A stretch of 26,496 nucleotides of DNA from Baffinella frigidus (GCA_026770585.1 MU646562.1:29385-55880); one strand, 5' to 3'; shown: positions 1 through 8,653, counted from the stretch's first letter. Translations and numbers: made by a program. Notes: generated from the sequence alone by a model not told the origin.

Positions 1-43
1 CCCCCCCCCCTCTCTCTCGCTCGCTTTCTCGCTCGGATCGTTG

Positions 44-190
44 ATGGAAGACATCTCCCCTGAAAGCAGTGCTCCGCAGGCATCACGGCTGACGCTGGAG
101 ACGCGGGACGGAATGGTGCTTCGCTACGCCGCTGGCCCGCCGTGGTGGGAGCAAGAGCGTGGCTCAGTACAGGGGGGAAGCGAGCTTTAA
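44..190 (+). CDS. possible small or 5'-exon coding stretch, unidentified
   Basis: An open frame of 48 codons starts at the ATG at 44 and ends at TAA 188-190. Its first part reads like ordinary protein (MEDISPESSAPQASRLTLE, then TRDGMVLRYAAGPPWW) and is not low-complexity, unlike most frames nearby. A GT at 134 and another near 141 could be donor sites, and the CAG ending at 79 could be an acceptor, so it may be an exon of a gene running right or a 5' exon. I recognise no family. No continuation exon was found before the foldback elements at 305. It could equally be chance. Confidence 0.2.
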   Translation: MEDISPESSAPQASRLTLETRDGMVLRYAAGPPWWEQERGSVQGGSEL

Positions 191-304
191 TAAATTGTCA
201 AACACGGCCGCGACACGCGAAAAGGCAACGTGGGAGCCGTGATACGCCAACAGGCAACGTGGGAGCGTTGCCACAAGAGCCGGGCCCAGTGCGCCTACAG
301 CCCT

Positions 305-426
305 TACAGGGGTACCTCGCTCATCAGAAACCGCCCCCCCCTAGGAGCCTACATTAGGGCTATGCCTAGAGCCCTACGGTGGTCCTAGGGGGGGGGGCGG
401 TTTCTTATGAGCGAGGTATCCCTGTA
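305..426. mobile_element. foldback element, family H (copy 1)
   Basis: The left end (tacaggggtacctcgctcat, then agaaaccgcccccc) is the reverse complement of the right end (ggcggtttcttatgagcgag, then gtatccctgta). The arms are about 45 nt and enclose a CCTACGGT...CCTAGG core. No coding capacity. A second copy lies 130 bp to the right and the 120 bp between the copies is itself foldback-like. Confidence 0.75.
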
Positions 427-552
427 CTCGAAGTTAACGTCACACCATTTTGAGACAGTCGGTGTGCGGACCTTGAATAATTCAGGTCCACATCCATCGG
501 AGCAACCAGTGTGTGACCTTCTATTGGGTGACCTGAACTTCGAGTGAGGACT

Positions 553-674
553 GTACAGGGGTACCTCGCTCATAAGAAACCGCCCCCCCCCTAGGACCAC
601 CATAGGGCCCTAGGCATAGCCCTACTGTAGGGTCCTAGGGGGGGCGGTTTCTTATGAGCGAGGTACCCCTGTAC
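553..674. mobile_element. foldback element, family H (copy 2)
   Basis: A near-perfect hairpin. The first ~45 nt (gtacaggggtacctcgctca...) pair with the last ~45 nt (...tgagcgaggtacccctgtac). The tip holds ccctaggcatagccctac, a variant of the CCTA-rich core found in several other families of this window. No ORF of its own. Confidence 0.8.
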
Positions 675-758
675 GCTTGCTTTGCGTTTGAATCTCTTTA
701 TTCAGTCCTGTGCCAGGTCCTAACAACGTACGACGAACGTACGAAGCCGTTCTGAAAA

Positions 759-1158
759 GTGATCAACCTACTACCCTGTACATATCCCTTAACTGGCGAG
801 TAGGCCCATACGCCCTACCGTAGGGCCCTAAGACCTGCCTAGGACCTCTTGGCGGTCAATTTTGACCGCCTCGCCACTTAAGGGATACCCTTGCCTGATC
901 ATGCGAGAAGAAGCGACTTCACTGGAAGCATGCTTCCTTGATCAACGTCAATGAAAAGTTGTATCTGCACTTGCAATCCTGCGGTTCAGGCAGTAGCACT
1001 ATCCTCCAAGTGGCCAGGCAGCCTAGGACCTCTTGGCAGTCAAATTACATGGCATGACGTCATGGGAGGGCGCGGGCGTGGCCGGCGAGGACCTAGGGCC
1101 CTACGGTAGGGCGTATGCGCCTGCTCGCCAGTTGAGGGATATGTAGTAGGTTGATCAC
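759..1158. mobile_element. composite foldback, nested around a family A element
   Basis: The outer arms gtgatcaacctacta (759-773) and tagtaggttgatcac (1144-1158) are inverted copies, followed inward by tatccctta-type ends. The left part contains a full family A element (783-887). The right part (about 1080-1142) is a second, inverted half with the same CCTACGGTAGGGCGTATG segment. It looks like a larger inverted repeat built from two family A modules with ~190 bp of other DNA between. Confidence 0.6.
783..887. mobile_element. family A foldback (TATCCCTTAA ends)
   Basis: Ends tatcccttaactggcgag and ctcgccacttaagggata are inverted copies. Inside are the CCTACCGTAGGGCCCTA core and, at 851-870, a subterminal hairpin of 9-bp stem (ggcggtcaa/ttgaccgcc). 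About 105 bp. Other copies: 9147, 10579, 15217 and 24878. Confidence 0.8.
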
Positions 1159-1289
1159 CGCACGGACGCGGATAGGGCTGTTTCACTCGAGGAGTGAGGG
1201 GAGGGCGCGAGCGTGGGTCAGGGGAGGGCGCGAGCGTGGGCAGCGAGGATGTCGCAGAGGTGCTGCACGGCATCCGCCCCTGCCCCGTC

Positions 1290-1400
1290 CACCTGCTCAC
1301 CCACTCCTCTTTTCACCTCCAGTTCCCCGACATACATGTACCCACCATCTCGATCAGGGGAGAGTATGTCGGAGTTCCGCGCCTGCCCCGTCCGCCTGCC
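1290..1400. repeat. dispersed repeat, copy 1 of a pair
   Basis: The segment with gttccccgacatacatgtac, ccaccatctcgatc, ggggagagtatgtcgg and agttccgcgcctgcccc recurs at about 1640-1740 with scattered differences. Within it gacatac and gtatgtc face each other, so it is also a short foldback. The overlapping reading frames look like chance. Confidence 0.55.
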
Positions 1401-1434
1401 CAGCCATACTGTGGGTAAGCTGGAGTCCCCCTAC

Positions 1435-1500
1435 CTACCCACACGGTGGCCTTCGAGGGTTTCGGGACCCCTAGATTTAGCGGTAACGTGACCCGACTGG
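1435..1500 (+). mobile_element. family G fragment (CCACACGGTGG end)
   Basis: Starts cccacacggtggccttcgag and carries ggtaacgtgacc, matching the left half of the family G elements at 3611 and 16108. The right half is missing. Confidence 0.4.
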
Positions 1501-1639
1501 GGGCCTGATGTGATCCGAAAGGAAGCATGGCTTTTCTGCAGAAAAGTTCCAGTATCCGCCTATGTTGGGAGCTCGAAGAACCTAAAAGACCTAAAGAAGG
1601 AAAGCCTTGAAGCGGTGCAAGTGCGCGCCCACCTGCCCA

Positions 1640-1740
1640 GACACACAAGCTGGAGTTCCCCGACATATATGTACCCACCATCTCTATCTGGGGTGAGTAC
1701 GTCAGAGTTCCGCTCCTGCCCAGTCCGCCTGCTCACCAAG
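1640..1740. repeat. dispersed repeat, copy 2 of a pair
   Basis: Direct copy of the 1290-1400 segment (gttccccgacatatatgtac ... gtgagtacgtcagagttccg). The flanking 'cctgcccagtccgcctgctcacc' type motif also recurs near 1270, 2285 and 2390. Confidence 0.55.
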
Positions 1741-1767
1741 AGAGATTGATAATTTGTTGCCAATCAG

Positions 1768-1865
1768 CCAACTGCCGCCCTATCCACCCCAACTGCCGCC
1801 CTATCCTGCCAACTGCCGCCCTATCCACCCCAACTGACGCCCTATCCACCCCAACTGACGCCCTC
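1768..1865. repeat. minisatellite, ~20-bp unit
   Basis: About five tandem copies of caactgccgccctatccacc with small variations (ccaactgacgccctatccac in the last units). Confidence 0.8.
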
Positions 1866-2305
1866 TTTGATGGAAGGTGCGGGGAGAGAGATTGATAATT
1901 TATTGCCAAACAGTGAGCGTCAGTGTCGCACGTGCTACGCATTGTGCCATTACTGTACCCCGTGTCGGCCGCTCATTCGAGCATTTTCCGGATGTGTTGT
2001 AACTTGACCTCCTACACCTGGCCACCAAAGAAGAACACCGCGTTGATTGCGGATCGAAACCATCTTGATTGATACCAGAGACACGAGTTATTGATACCAA
2101 CTGCACCGTGTATTGCCACTTAGCAGCCACTGGGGGCTTCACGAATACAATCCATCTAAACGATTTGTCCCAGAATCTTATCCATTGCCCTGGAGCCTAA
2201 CCGAAATTTCACCTTGAATGCAAGGTGAAAAGGTCTTCGCTCGCTGCTCAGTGGATACCAGCGCGGCCGGCGTGCATGCACCCATCCGCCCCTGCCCTGT
2301 CCACC

Positions 2306-2342
<37 letters not shown>

Positions 2343-2346
2343 CTCT

Positions 2347-2386
<40 letters not shown>
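2306..2386. repeat. microsatellite (CT)n then (CA)n
   Basis: Alternating TC/CT dinucleotides interrupted twice, then a run of CA. Open frames across it are pure composition artefacts. Confidence 0.95.
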
Positions 2387-2445
2387 CCATCCGCCCCTGC
2401 TCCGTTCACCTGCCCACCAAAACCGTATCCCTCAAGTGGCGAGTT

Positions 2446-2540
2446 CTGGGGATACAACCCCGTGTGTAAAGTCACTCCGGTCATCCTACACGGGGATGTA
2501 TCCCCAGACGAGTGGGCTATTCGCTCCGAGTAAGGCCTAT
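2446..2540. mobile_element. foldback with GGGGATACAACC ends, copy 1
   Basis: ctggggatacaaccccgtgt faces cacggggatgtatccccag. An inverted copy with the same inner text lies at 4345-4447. The left flank at 2426-2443 (tatccctcaagtggcgag) is a family A end, so two families are joined here. Confidence 0.65.
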
Positions 2541-2619
2541 AGGTAGGGGGTTCCACCTGCCATTGATGTATTTGTTAAGAGGGGTTGAGCCTACCACCAT
2601 ACAGGGCTCGCCACTTTGG

Positions 2620-2745
2620 CGAGCCCGGGCCCTTTCCCGCTCCAAAGTTGACGAATTTGTACCGCACACCCAGAACGTCAACGCAGGCATAGTCAGCCCG
2701 AGTGAGGCTGAGCTATCATGCAACGAGTGAGGCTGAGCTATCATG
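2620..2745 (+). repeat. dispersed repeat with the TGTACCGCACACCCAG motif, copy 1
   Basis: Carries ggcgagcccgggccctttcc, aagttgacgaatttgtaccg, cacacccagaacgtcaa and gagtgaggctgagct. Similar blocks occur near 5114-5275, 15130-15215 and 18421-18516. Flanking ctagctctg/cagagctag ends in other copies suggest another short inverted-repeat element. Confidence 0.5.
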
Positions 2746-2909
2746 CAAAAATCTAACGCCAGCGAGGTACTTAGAGCCTACCGATTGCCTACGGTAGGAG
2801 GCCCCCGCCTACGACTTTTAAAGACCTTTTTGTTTTAAACGTCGTAGGAGGAGGGGGGGTTCCTACCGTAGGCTAAGGGGTCCTCTGGCATTAGCTTGTG
2901 GCATTAGCT
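2741..2909. mobile_element. family B foldback, copy 1
   Basis: tcatgcaaaaatctaacgcc starts it. Inner arms tgcctacggtaggaggcccc and ggttcctaccgtaggcta, and cctacgacttttaaagacct against gttttaaacgtcgtaggagg, pair as a foldback. An almost identical element in opposite orientation lies at 6920-7083. Confidence 0.75.
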
Positions 2910-3052
2910 AGGGGGCGTACCAGGGTGTGTATCCCGTAGCTGCCCGGTAGGAGCATACGCCCTACGGTAGGGCCCAGTAGGAGCATACCCTAGGACCTGC
3001 GTGGGGCGAGTCAGGGAGAACATTCAGCCTGAGGGCACTTACGGAATACGAA

Positions 3053-3211
3053 CCACACAGCGGGCTACGAAGGGATTTTCGGGCACTCAGTGCCCGAGTT
3101 TCCGTTACCTCATCCACAGGAACCCCCCTATACCCCAGCGGGTTGCCTACCGTAGGGTCCTAGGTCATATTGCTTAGGGGGTATTCAAAATGGCTTGGAA
3201 GTCCGGTGCGT
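3053..3211. mobile_element. family C foldback, copy 1
   Basis: Left end ccacacagcgggctacgaag; right end attcaaaatggcttggaagt then ccggtgcgtgg. Contains the hairpin tcgggcactcagtgcccga (3079-3097) and the gttgcctaccgtagggtcct core. About 160 bp, no ORF of its own. Confidence 0.75.
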
Positions 3212-3294
3212 GGGTGGGCCCCTAGGAGAGATCTCAGCTGAGCACCGATGATGAGTCGCACAGGTTAGGGGGCTCCAGCCTCTGAGGTTCAAGG

Positions 3295-3477
3295 ACCACA
3301 CACCGGACTTCCAAAGGATTTTGAATAGCCCCTAAGCGATAAGACCGAGGACCCCACCGGCGCGCGCAGCAGCGGACGCACGACCGCTTGTTGATAGGAC
3401 CTTGTTGATTCGTACCACACAGAGGGCTACCAACCGATTTTCGGGCACTCACAATGCCTTCTCAGTCCGCTGTGTGG
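3295..3477. mobile_element. family C foldback, copy 2 (rearranged)
   Basis: Left end ccacacaccggacttccaaa with gattttgaatagcccctaag; right end agtccgctgtgtgg. The normal core is interrupted by a GC-rich insert (3350-3395, ggcgcgcgcagcagcggacg) that belongs to the repeat group described at 3750. Confidence 0.6.
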
Positions 3478-3536
3478 GTGGGGCGCGCGCACCCGCGGAC
3501 GCACGCCGGGGTGCTTGTTGTGCGCGTTCCCACTCA
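3474..3536 (-). repeat. exon-like repeat (AHNK block), copy
   Basis: Read on the - strand this segment encodes LSGNAHNKHPGVRPRVRAPH, in the same frame as the better copy at 3750-3830. It shares ttgtgcgcgtt(t/c)ccactcag with 3798 and 4146. Confidence 0.35.
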
Positions 3537-3610
3537 GCCCTACGGTAGGGCCCTAGGACCTGCCTAGGGCGAGTTAGGGTGAACATTCACCCTGTGGGCA
3601 CTTAAGGGAT

Positions 3611-3748
3611 CCACTTGGTGGGCTACGAGGGTTTCGGTGACCCCGGATTCCGGGGTGTTGCGTGACCAATCTGCATTAAAAAATCATTAAAGTTAATTGT
3701 CTTCAGGTCAGTTGATTTTTGATGAAAAGTTGGGAGTCCACCGTGTGG
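3611..3748. mobile_element. family G foldback, copy 1
   Basis: Ends ccacttggtgggctacgagg and agtccaccgtgtgg. Inside is the short hairpin ccccggattccgggg (3640-3654) and the agttaattgtcttcaggtca segment shared with the inverted copy at 20499-20616. About 138 bp. Confidence 0.7.
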
Positions 3749-3749
3749 A

Positions 3750-3830
3750 CGTGGGTGGGGCGCGCGCACCAGCGGACGCACGACCGGGAGCTTGTTGTGC
3801 GCGTTTCCACTCAGCGCTGCCGGCAGCACC
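3750..3830 (-). repeat. exon-like repeat (AHNK block), best copy
   Basis: On the - strand it reads LPAALSGNAHNKLPVVRPLV then RAPHPRP without stops. Parts of the same sequence recur at 3350, 3474 and 4138. It may be a broken exon of an unrecognised gene or simply a GC-rich dispersed repeat. No splice sites decide this. Confidence 0.3.
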
Positions 3831-4110
3831 AACACGCCCCCCCCCCCACTGCCCCCCTTCCCGCTTCCTGCTTTGGGGTTGAGGGTTGAGGGTGTAGGGT
3901 GCAGGATGTAGGGTGTAGGGTGCAGGGTGTTGGGTGTAGGGTGAGGGTGTGGGGAGTAGGGAGTAGGGTGTAGGGAGTAGGGTGTAGGGTGTGGGGTGTA
4001 GGGTGTGGGGTGTGAGGTGTAGGGTTTATGGTAGATGATAGAAGAGCCAGAACCCCCCCCCCCCACGCTGCCCCCCTTGCTGCTCCCACCTGGAGCAGAG
4101 AGTGTAGGGT
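3830..4110. repeat. poly-C repeats and GTAGGGTGTAGGG satellite
   Basis: Two poly-C blocks (3836-3849 and about 4051-4062), each followed by a tgcccccctt-type stretch, flank a tract of ggtgtagggtgtggggtgta variants at 3877-4030. Two more poly-C blocks with the same 'aacacg' lead occur at 4330 and 4465. Long - strand frames here (NPTPHTPHPTPHT) are satellite translations. Confidence 0.8.
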
Positions 4111-4175
4111 TGAGGGTTTGGCGCATGTTGAGAGCTGCCCGGGTTGTGCGCGTTTCCACTCAGCGCCGCCGGGAG

Positions 4176-4317
4176 CTTATCCGGGGAAATCTATTTTTCT
4201 TTCATTGGATGGCAACGAAAATTACTACACAATTCGTTCTTATTAGTAATATTAAAGCATTTGTGTAGTAATCTTGATTGCCACCAAACGAAAGAAAAAT
4301 AGGTTTCCCCGGATAAG
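4176..4317. mobile_element. foldback with AAAATTACTACAC core, copy 1
   Basis: Outer arms cttatccggggaaatctatt and aataggtttccccggataag are inverted copies. Inner arms ggcaacgaaaattactacac and gtgtagtaatcttgattgcc are too. About 142 bp. The inner core recurs inside two other elements (12629, 20002) whose outer arms are different. Confidence 0.75.
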
Positions 4318-4344
4318 AGCACCAACACGCCCCCCCCCCCCTTT

Positions 4345-4447
4345 CTGGGGATACAACCTTACTCGGAGCGAATAGCCTACTCGCCCGGGGATACCTCCCC
4401 GTGTAGGATGACCGGAGTGACCTTACACACACGGGGTTGTATCCCCA
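4345..4447. mobile_element. foldback with GGGGATACAACC ends, copy 2 (inverted)
   Basis: Reverse complement of most of 2446-2540: ctggggatacaaccttactc ... tacacacacggggttgtatc. A poly-C tract precedes and another follows. Confidence 0.65.
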
Positions 4448-4603
4448 CAAAACAGCACTAACACGCCCCCCCCCCCCTGCCGCCCCCGCCTGTAGAGAGT
4501 TGCCCTTAATCAGCCAGGTGGCTGGGGGTGATGACACTCTAAAAACGGTAGGGATTCCATTTTAGGAATGGCGAAGATCCAAAGAACGATACCCTGAACC
4601 CTG

Positions 4604-4728
4604 CCACGCCAGAGTCTTGAGAAGGGTTCGCCAAAAGTCAATTCTTCCTGAAGGCAGTGGTTTTCAAAAGTCAACGAACGTATCCAGATACGTTGTAAAA
4701 CATTGAACCCCCTCCTGCACTCTGGTGC
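4604..4728. mobile_element. family E foldback (CCACGCCAGAGT), copy 1
   Basis: Starts ccacgccagagtcttgagaa and ends cctcctgcactctggtg. A hairpin aacgtatc-ca-gatacgtt lies at 4677-4694. The inverted copy at 7532-7657 has a hairpin of different sequence at the same position. Confidence 0.7.
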
Positions 4729-4794
4729 TCACGAGAGTTGGTCCGGGGAACCCCCCTCCATATGATGTATTTGTTGAGGGCGTATAAGCCCATC

Positions 4795-4950
4795 GGCCGT
4801 AAGTTTACATTTCTTAGGTAAGTTAACATTTCTTAAGTGGCCGATTTCTTAAGTGGTCGATAAGCCTCCCGACTTAAGTCAACACTTCTTAAGTGGCCGA
4901 TAAGCCTCCCGACTTAAGTCAACATTTCTTAAGTGGCCGATTTCTTAAGT
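4795..4950. repeat. minisatellite, ~40-bp unit
   Basis: Tandem, slightly varied copies of ttaagtggccgataagcctc followed by ccgacttaagtcaacatttc, with shorter truncated units at the left end. Confidence 0.85.
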
Positions 4951-5113
4951 GAGCAGATCATGGATCATCCGCAGGCACGTGGGGCAGGGGGGGGTTCAGC
5001 TCTAGGGTGGTCTCTGGTCTCTGGTCTCCGAGAGAGCACTAGCGTCCCTCGAGGCGCACCTCCTTGGCGCTGCCCGGTTTCGTTACCGTCAATACGATTC
5101 ACGACTCCGGGGT
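4951..5113. other. no gene recognised
   Basis: A moderately GC-rich stretch including ggtctctggtctctggtctc. The frames here do not resemble known proteins. I see no hairpin or terminal repeat. Confidence 0.4.
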
Positions 5114-5275
5114 GGACAGCCGGCGTCTAGCTCTGGCTCAGTCTCAGTCTGTTTCGGCTCACCACTTTCGTGAGCCCGACCTCTTTTCCGCTCCAACGTC
5201 GATCGACGAGTTGGTACCGCACACCCAGAATGTCAACTTACGAATAGTCCGCTAATGCTGGCTCTTCTATCATCT
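5114..5275. repeat. dispersed repeat with the TGTACCGCACACCCAG motif, copy 2
   Basis: ctagctctggctcagtctca begins it; ggctcaccactttcgtgagc is a short hairpin; ggtaccgcacacccagaatg and tcaacttacgaatagtccgc follow. It matches 18421-18516 in the first half and 15130-15215 in the second. Confidence 0.55.
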
Positions 5276-5499
5276 ACCATGACTTGAACATGTCAACTTG
5301 AGAACAGTGGGTGAGCCCGAGTGAGGCAGCGCTAGATACCAAGCAGACACACTGTCGTTGCGAATCCCTTGGTAGCCCTCTGTGTGGTGCGACCCGCAAC
5401 GTGGGAGGCGGCATCGAGGCAGGCAGGCAGGCGGGCACTGAGGCGACGCAACCCCAAACCCCAAACCCTAAAAGGGCGTGCCACTTTAGACGTGATGGT

Positions 5500-5790
5500 G
5501 GTCAATCAAAAGTTGACGTGAGGGCAGAATCCCCCCAAAAGGGGGGATTCCGCCAAAAGTTGACGTTGCGGCCATGGTGAGTTGACTTTTGGCGATTGCC
5601 TCCTCTGAGGTCTAGCGTGGTGCGGGGGACTCTCGCCTGTCGGGCTGGAGGGGCTCGTCCCGACTATTCAAAAGTTAACACCTCGGGTTTCAAAAGTTAA
5701 CACTGCGGGTGTAAAAGTTAACACTCCGGGTGCCCGTCTATTCAAAAGTTGACACTCCGGGTTTGCCGTACAGATCCGTCAACTTTGGGG
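5500..5790. repeat. TCAAAAGTTAACACTCCGGG short tandem group
   Basis: At 5664-5765 the phrase ttcaaaagttaacac followed by cgggt occurs four times in a loose ~23-bp array. A similar set (tattcaaaagtcaacactcc, aagtaacactacgggtgtaa) lies at 6357-6400. Around 5540 ccccccaaaaggggggattc is a hairpin. No gene is evident in 5276-5834. Confidence 0.65.
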
Positions 5791-5834
5791 CGAAAGGGGC
5801 GCTCGCCTGCCGGGGGCTGGAGGGGGGGATGAAG

Positions 5835-5979
5835 TTCATCTCGAAAGATAACTGAATCAGCTCCCTAATTGGCGTCTTCATTTAATTAAGAGGCCTCATT
5901 AAATTTTCTATGCCCTAGCTAATTTCTCCTATTCAAACCCTATTGAAAAGGAACTGATTCAGTTATCTTCCGAGATGAA
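5835..5979. mobile_element. family F foldback, copy 1
   Basis: Left arm ttcatctcgaaagataactg then aatcagctccctaatt; right arm gaactgattcagttatcttc then cgagatgaa. About 145 bp, AT-rich centre. A second copy of the same length in the same orientation is at 7316-7460. Confidence 0.85.
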
Positions 5980-6008
5980 CTCGCGCTTTCGTGTTTCTGG
6001 GATGGTAA

Positions 6009-6063
6009 AGCCCTCTATCATAAGCCCTCTATTATAAGCCCTTTATTATAAGCCCTCTATTAT
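6009..6063. repeat. tandem repeat, ~15-bp unit
   Basis: Four copies of ccctctattataag-like units (one reads cctttattataag). The phrase ccgagatgaaagtggg is then repeated twice at about 6068-6115. Confidence 0.85.
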
Positions 6064-6177
6064 AAAATCCGAGATGAAAGTGGGCGTGGACACTTCCGAG
6101 ATGAAAGTGGGGGTGGACGACGTGTCCAACGACGTGTCGCGAGGACACGCCGTCTCCGCGCGGTCTCTCTCAGGAGT

Positions 6178-6300
6178 TGGGGTTCAGGCTTTGGGGATTT
6201 TGGGTGTAGCTTTTAGGGTTTAGGGTTTAGGGATTAGGGTTTAGGGTTCAGGGTTCAGGGTTTAGGGTTTAGGGTTCAAGAGTTGGGGTTTAGGGTTTGG
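6178..6300. repeat. telomere-like tract (TTTAGGG/TTCAGGG variants)
   Basis: Degenerate array of ttagggtttaggg, ggttcaggg and similar heptamers, internal to the contig and not at an end. Short runs of the same kind follow at 6490-6580 and 6770-6840. Confidence 0.85.
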
Positions 6301-6583
6301 ATTTTTCGGGTGCAGGGTTCTCGCCTGGCGGGCTTCCGACGCGCAACACTGCCTGACTATTCAAAAGTCAACACTCCGGGTTTCAAAAGTAACACTACGG
6401 GTGTAAACTTTGGAGCGAAAGGGGTTCTTGCCTGGCGGGCTTCCGACGCGGAGGGTCACGCCAAATCGCGCGCTGATTCGTCTCCACCTGGTTAGGGTTC
6501 AATCAGGCTTCAGGCTTCAGGCTTCATTGTTCAGTGCTCAGTGTGCTCAGTGTTCAGTTTTCAGTGTCCAGGGTTCAGGGTTC

Positions 6584-6700
6584 GAGAGAGAGGGAGGGAG
6601 AGGGAGAGGGAGAGGGAGAGAGGGAGAGCGAGAGACAGAGAGAGGGAGAGAGAGAGAGGGAGAGAGAGGGAGGGAGAGGGAGAGGGAGAGGGAGAGAGGC
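6584..6700. repeat. microsatellite (GA)n/(GGGA)n
   Basis: About 115 bp of gagagggagaggg permutations. The reading frames through it are arginine/glutamate repeats with no gene value. Confidence 0.95.
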
Positions 6701-6919
6701 GTCCGAAGGGAGAGGCGTCCTCTGCGTCCTCTGCTCATCGCTGATTCGTCGCCACCTGCTTGCGGAACTCGGGTTTCGGGGTTTGTGGTTTGGGGTTTAG
6801 GGTTTGGGGTTTGGGGTGTAGGGTGAGGGGTTTGGGGTTGAATCCGAGGGACCTGTTGACCACTCACAGGGCCCCTTCGGCAACTGTTGCCGTATCTGAG
6901 GGGTTCCTTCCACACGGTA

Positions 6920-7083
6920 ATGCCACAAGCTAACGCCAGCGGACCCCCTAGCCTACGGTAGGAACCCTCCCTCCTCCTACGACGTTTAAAACAAAAAGGT
7001 CTTTAAAAGTCATAGGAGGGGGGCTCCTACCGTAGGCAATCCGTAGGCTCTAAGTATCTCGCTGGCGTTAGATTTTTGCATGA
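6920..7083. mobile_element. family B foldback, copy 2 (inverted)
   Basis: Matches the reverse complement of 2741-2909: gccacaagctaacgccagcg at the left and cgctggcgttagatttttgc at the right, with cctacgacgtttaaaacaaa inside. The ends are diverged but the inner text is close. Confidence 0.75.
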
Positions 7084-7315
7084 TTCCTTCCACACGGGGC
7101 AGCACCCCGCCCCGTGTGGCCAATATTGCAAACTCAAAGCTTAGGATAGCACCAATTGAATCTTTTTCCGCGTGTTGAATCACAAGTATTCCATGCACAC
7201 GGGGGCAGCACCCGCGCACTTGGGTTGTGTGCTATGATGAAGCTATGGCGAGGCTAATGTAGCAAACTCCACCCTTAAGATAGCACGAATTGAATCTGTT
7301 CCCGCGTGTGAAATC
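7084..7315. repeat. local repeat, two ~110-bp copies, no gene
   Basis: The phrases ttccacacggggcagcaccc (7086) and tccatgcacacgggggcagc (7190) are repeated, as are gatagcaccaattgaatctt (7145) and gatagcacgaattgaatctg (7281). Two degraded direct copies seem to lie head to tail. Confidence 0.5.
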
Positions 7316-7460
7316 TCATCTCGAAAGATAACTGAATCAGTTCCCTAATTAGCGTTTTCATTTAATTAGGAAAACTAATTGAATTTACTATGCCTTAGCT
7401 AATTTCTCCTATTCGACCTCCTAGTGAAAAGGAACCGATTCAGTTATCTTCCGAGATGAA
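7316..7460. mobile_element. family F foldback, copy 2
   Basis: Arms ctcatctcgaaagataactg and cagttatcttccgagatgaa, 145 bp as in copy 1 at 5835. The centre differs by scattered substitutions. Confidence 0.85.
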
Positions 7461-7531
7461 ATCGGAGGGGTTCCATGGCCACTTCAGGGATGTTGTTGTC
7501 CACTTAAGGGATGTTGTTATAGATTATCCTG

Positions 7532-7657
7532 CCACGCCAGAGTGCAGGAGGAGGTTGATTTTTTATAACCGTGTCAGGACACGGTTGTTGACTTTTGAAA
7601 ACCACTGCCTTGAAGGGGAATCGACTTTTGGCGACCCCTTCGAAGACTCTGGCGTGG
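7532..7657. mobile_element. family E foldback (CCACGCCAGAGT), copy 2 (inverted)
   Basis: Starts ccacgccagagtgcaggagg and ends cgaagactctggcgtgg. The hairpin aaccgtgtc-ag-gacacggtt sits at 7567-7586, in the place where copy 1 has aacgtatc-ca-gatacgtt. Confidence 0.75.
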
Positions 7658-8142
7658 TGCGTCGCGCAGATCAGCGACGCATGCCTTCCGGTTTCGGTTT
7701 CGGACACGACAGGCCATCTATCGGCGAAACCGGACACGACAGGCCATCTATCGGGAAACCTCGTCTCAATTCGTGCCTCTTTCACCTTCCCCAACTCTTC
7801 ACAAAAACATTACGTTGAATTTCATGTGTTTCCGCGTGTTGAATTACCCGAGCGCTTCAAGGCGCGCGCGCGTCGAACAGATGAGCGACTCATGCCCCGC
7901 CTTTCGAAACGCCTCCCCCCCCTCCCCCCATCTCGCCGCCCCCGCCGCCGAGGGAGTAGTGGGGGAGGGTTGGGGGTGGGGGTATGTTGCGGGGGAGGGC
8001 TGGGCGGTTGGGCGTGAGGACTGGTCTGTTGCAGGGGAGGGTTGGGGGGGGAGGGGGGAGAGGGAGTCGTGAGAGGGTTGGGGGGGGAGGGGGGAGAGGG
8101 AGTCATCCCGGGGTGGCCAGGCTGCGACGTGCGTGCCTGGTT
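7658..8142. other. no gene recognised; local duplications
   Basis: A 24-bp phrase, cggacacgacaggccatcta then tcgg, is repeated in tandem at 7701-7755. At about 8020-8105 a ~42-bp G-rich unit (gggttgggggggggaggggg...) is repeated twice. The proline/glycine-rich frames do not look like genes. Confidence 0.5.
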
Positions 8143-8300
8143 TAGGGTTTAGGGTTTAGGGTTTAGGTTGTAGGGTTTAGGGCTTAGGGTTTAGGGTCTA
8201 GGGTTTAGGGTCTAGGGTTTAGAGTTTAGGGGTTTGGATTTTAGGGTGTAGGGTGTAGGGTGTAGGGTTTAGGGTTTAGGGTCTAGGGTCTAGGGTCGAG
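8143..8300. repeat. telomere-like tract (TTTAGGG with variants)
   Basis: Runs of gtttagggtttagggttta with gtctaggg and gtgtaggg variants over ~155 bp, internal to the sequence. Confidence 0.9.
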
Positions 8301-8353
8301 AGTTTACCAGAGTCGTGGATAATGTGCGGGTACGCGGGGGAGGGGGGGGAGAG

Positions 8354-8415
8354 GGAGGCCCAGTGGGGCAGGTTTCCGGAGGCGATCATTGCTGTGGGGT
8401 ACCCAACCTGCAGAG
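8354..8415 (+). repeat. exon-like repeat (PEAIIAVG block), copy 1
   Basis: In one + frame it reads PEAIIAVGYPTC after a possible acceptor (gtggggcag). The same stretch is repeated, with changes, at 8921-8967 (ARLAEAIFAVGCP) and around 9462-9482 plus 9695-9712 (ARLA / EAIMAGG). Origin unknown. Confidence 0.3.
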
Positions 8416-8494
8416 GGGGGGGGGGGCATTCAGGGTGTTTCAGTGTCTTGTCCTCAAGTCTGGTACAAAATTTGCACCAGGGCGTTACCAGCGT

Positions 8495-8653
8495 GGCTCC
8501 TTGCTTCGCGGGATTTCTGAATAACCCTCAAGCGATAAGACCTAGGACCCTACGGTAGGCAACCCGTAGAGGCATAGGGGGGTTCCTACGGACAAGGTAA
8601 CGGAAACTCGGCCCAAAATGGGCCCAAAATTCCTTGGAAGCCCTCTGTGCGGG
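8495..8653. mobile_element. family C foldback, copy 3
   Basis: gatttctgaataaccctcaa, cgataagacctaggacccta, ggcaacccgtagaggcatag and ttccttggaagccctctgtg mark it. The internal hairpin is ggcccaaaatgggcc (8610-8624). The left end is diverged. Confidence 0.7.

Noticed and set aside
2178-2556. Overlapping Ser/Leu or Arg/Glu-rich frames
   Set aside because: Caused by the (CT)n-(CA)n microsatellite.
3623-4159. A 178-codon - frame rich in HPTPYT
   Set aside because: It runs through a GTAGGGTGTAGGG satellite and poly-C blocks; no protein family is visible.
4795-4950. CRISPR-like regular spacing of a repeated phrase
   Set aside because: The units are directly adjacent without unique spacers; this is a minisatellite in a eukaryotic sequence.
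6410-6826. Arg/Glu-rich 138-codon frame
   Set aside because: It is a (GA)n microsatellite read in frame.
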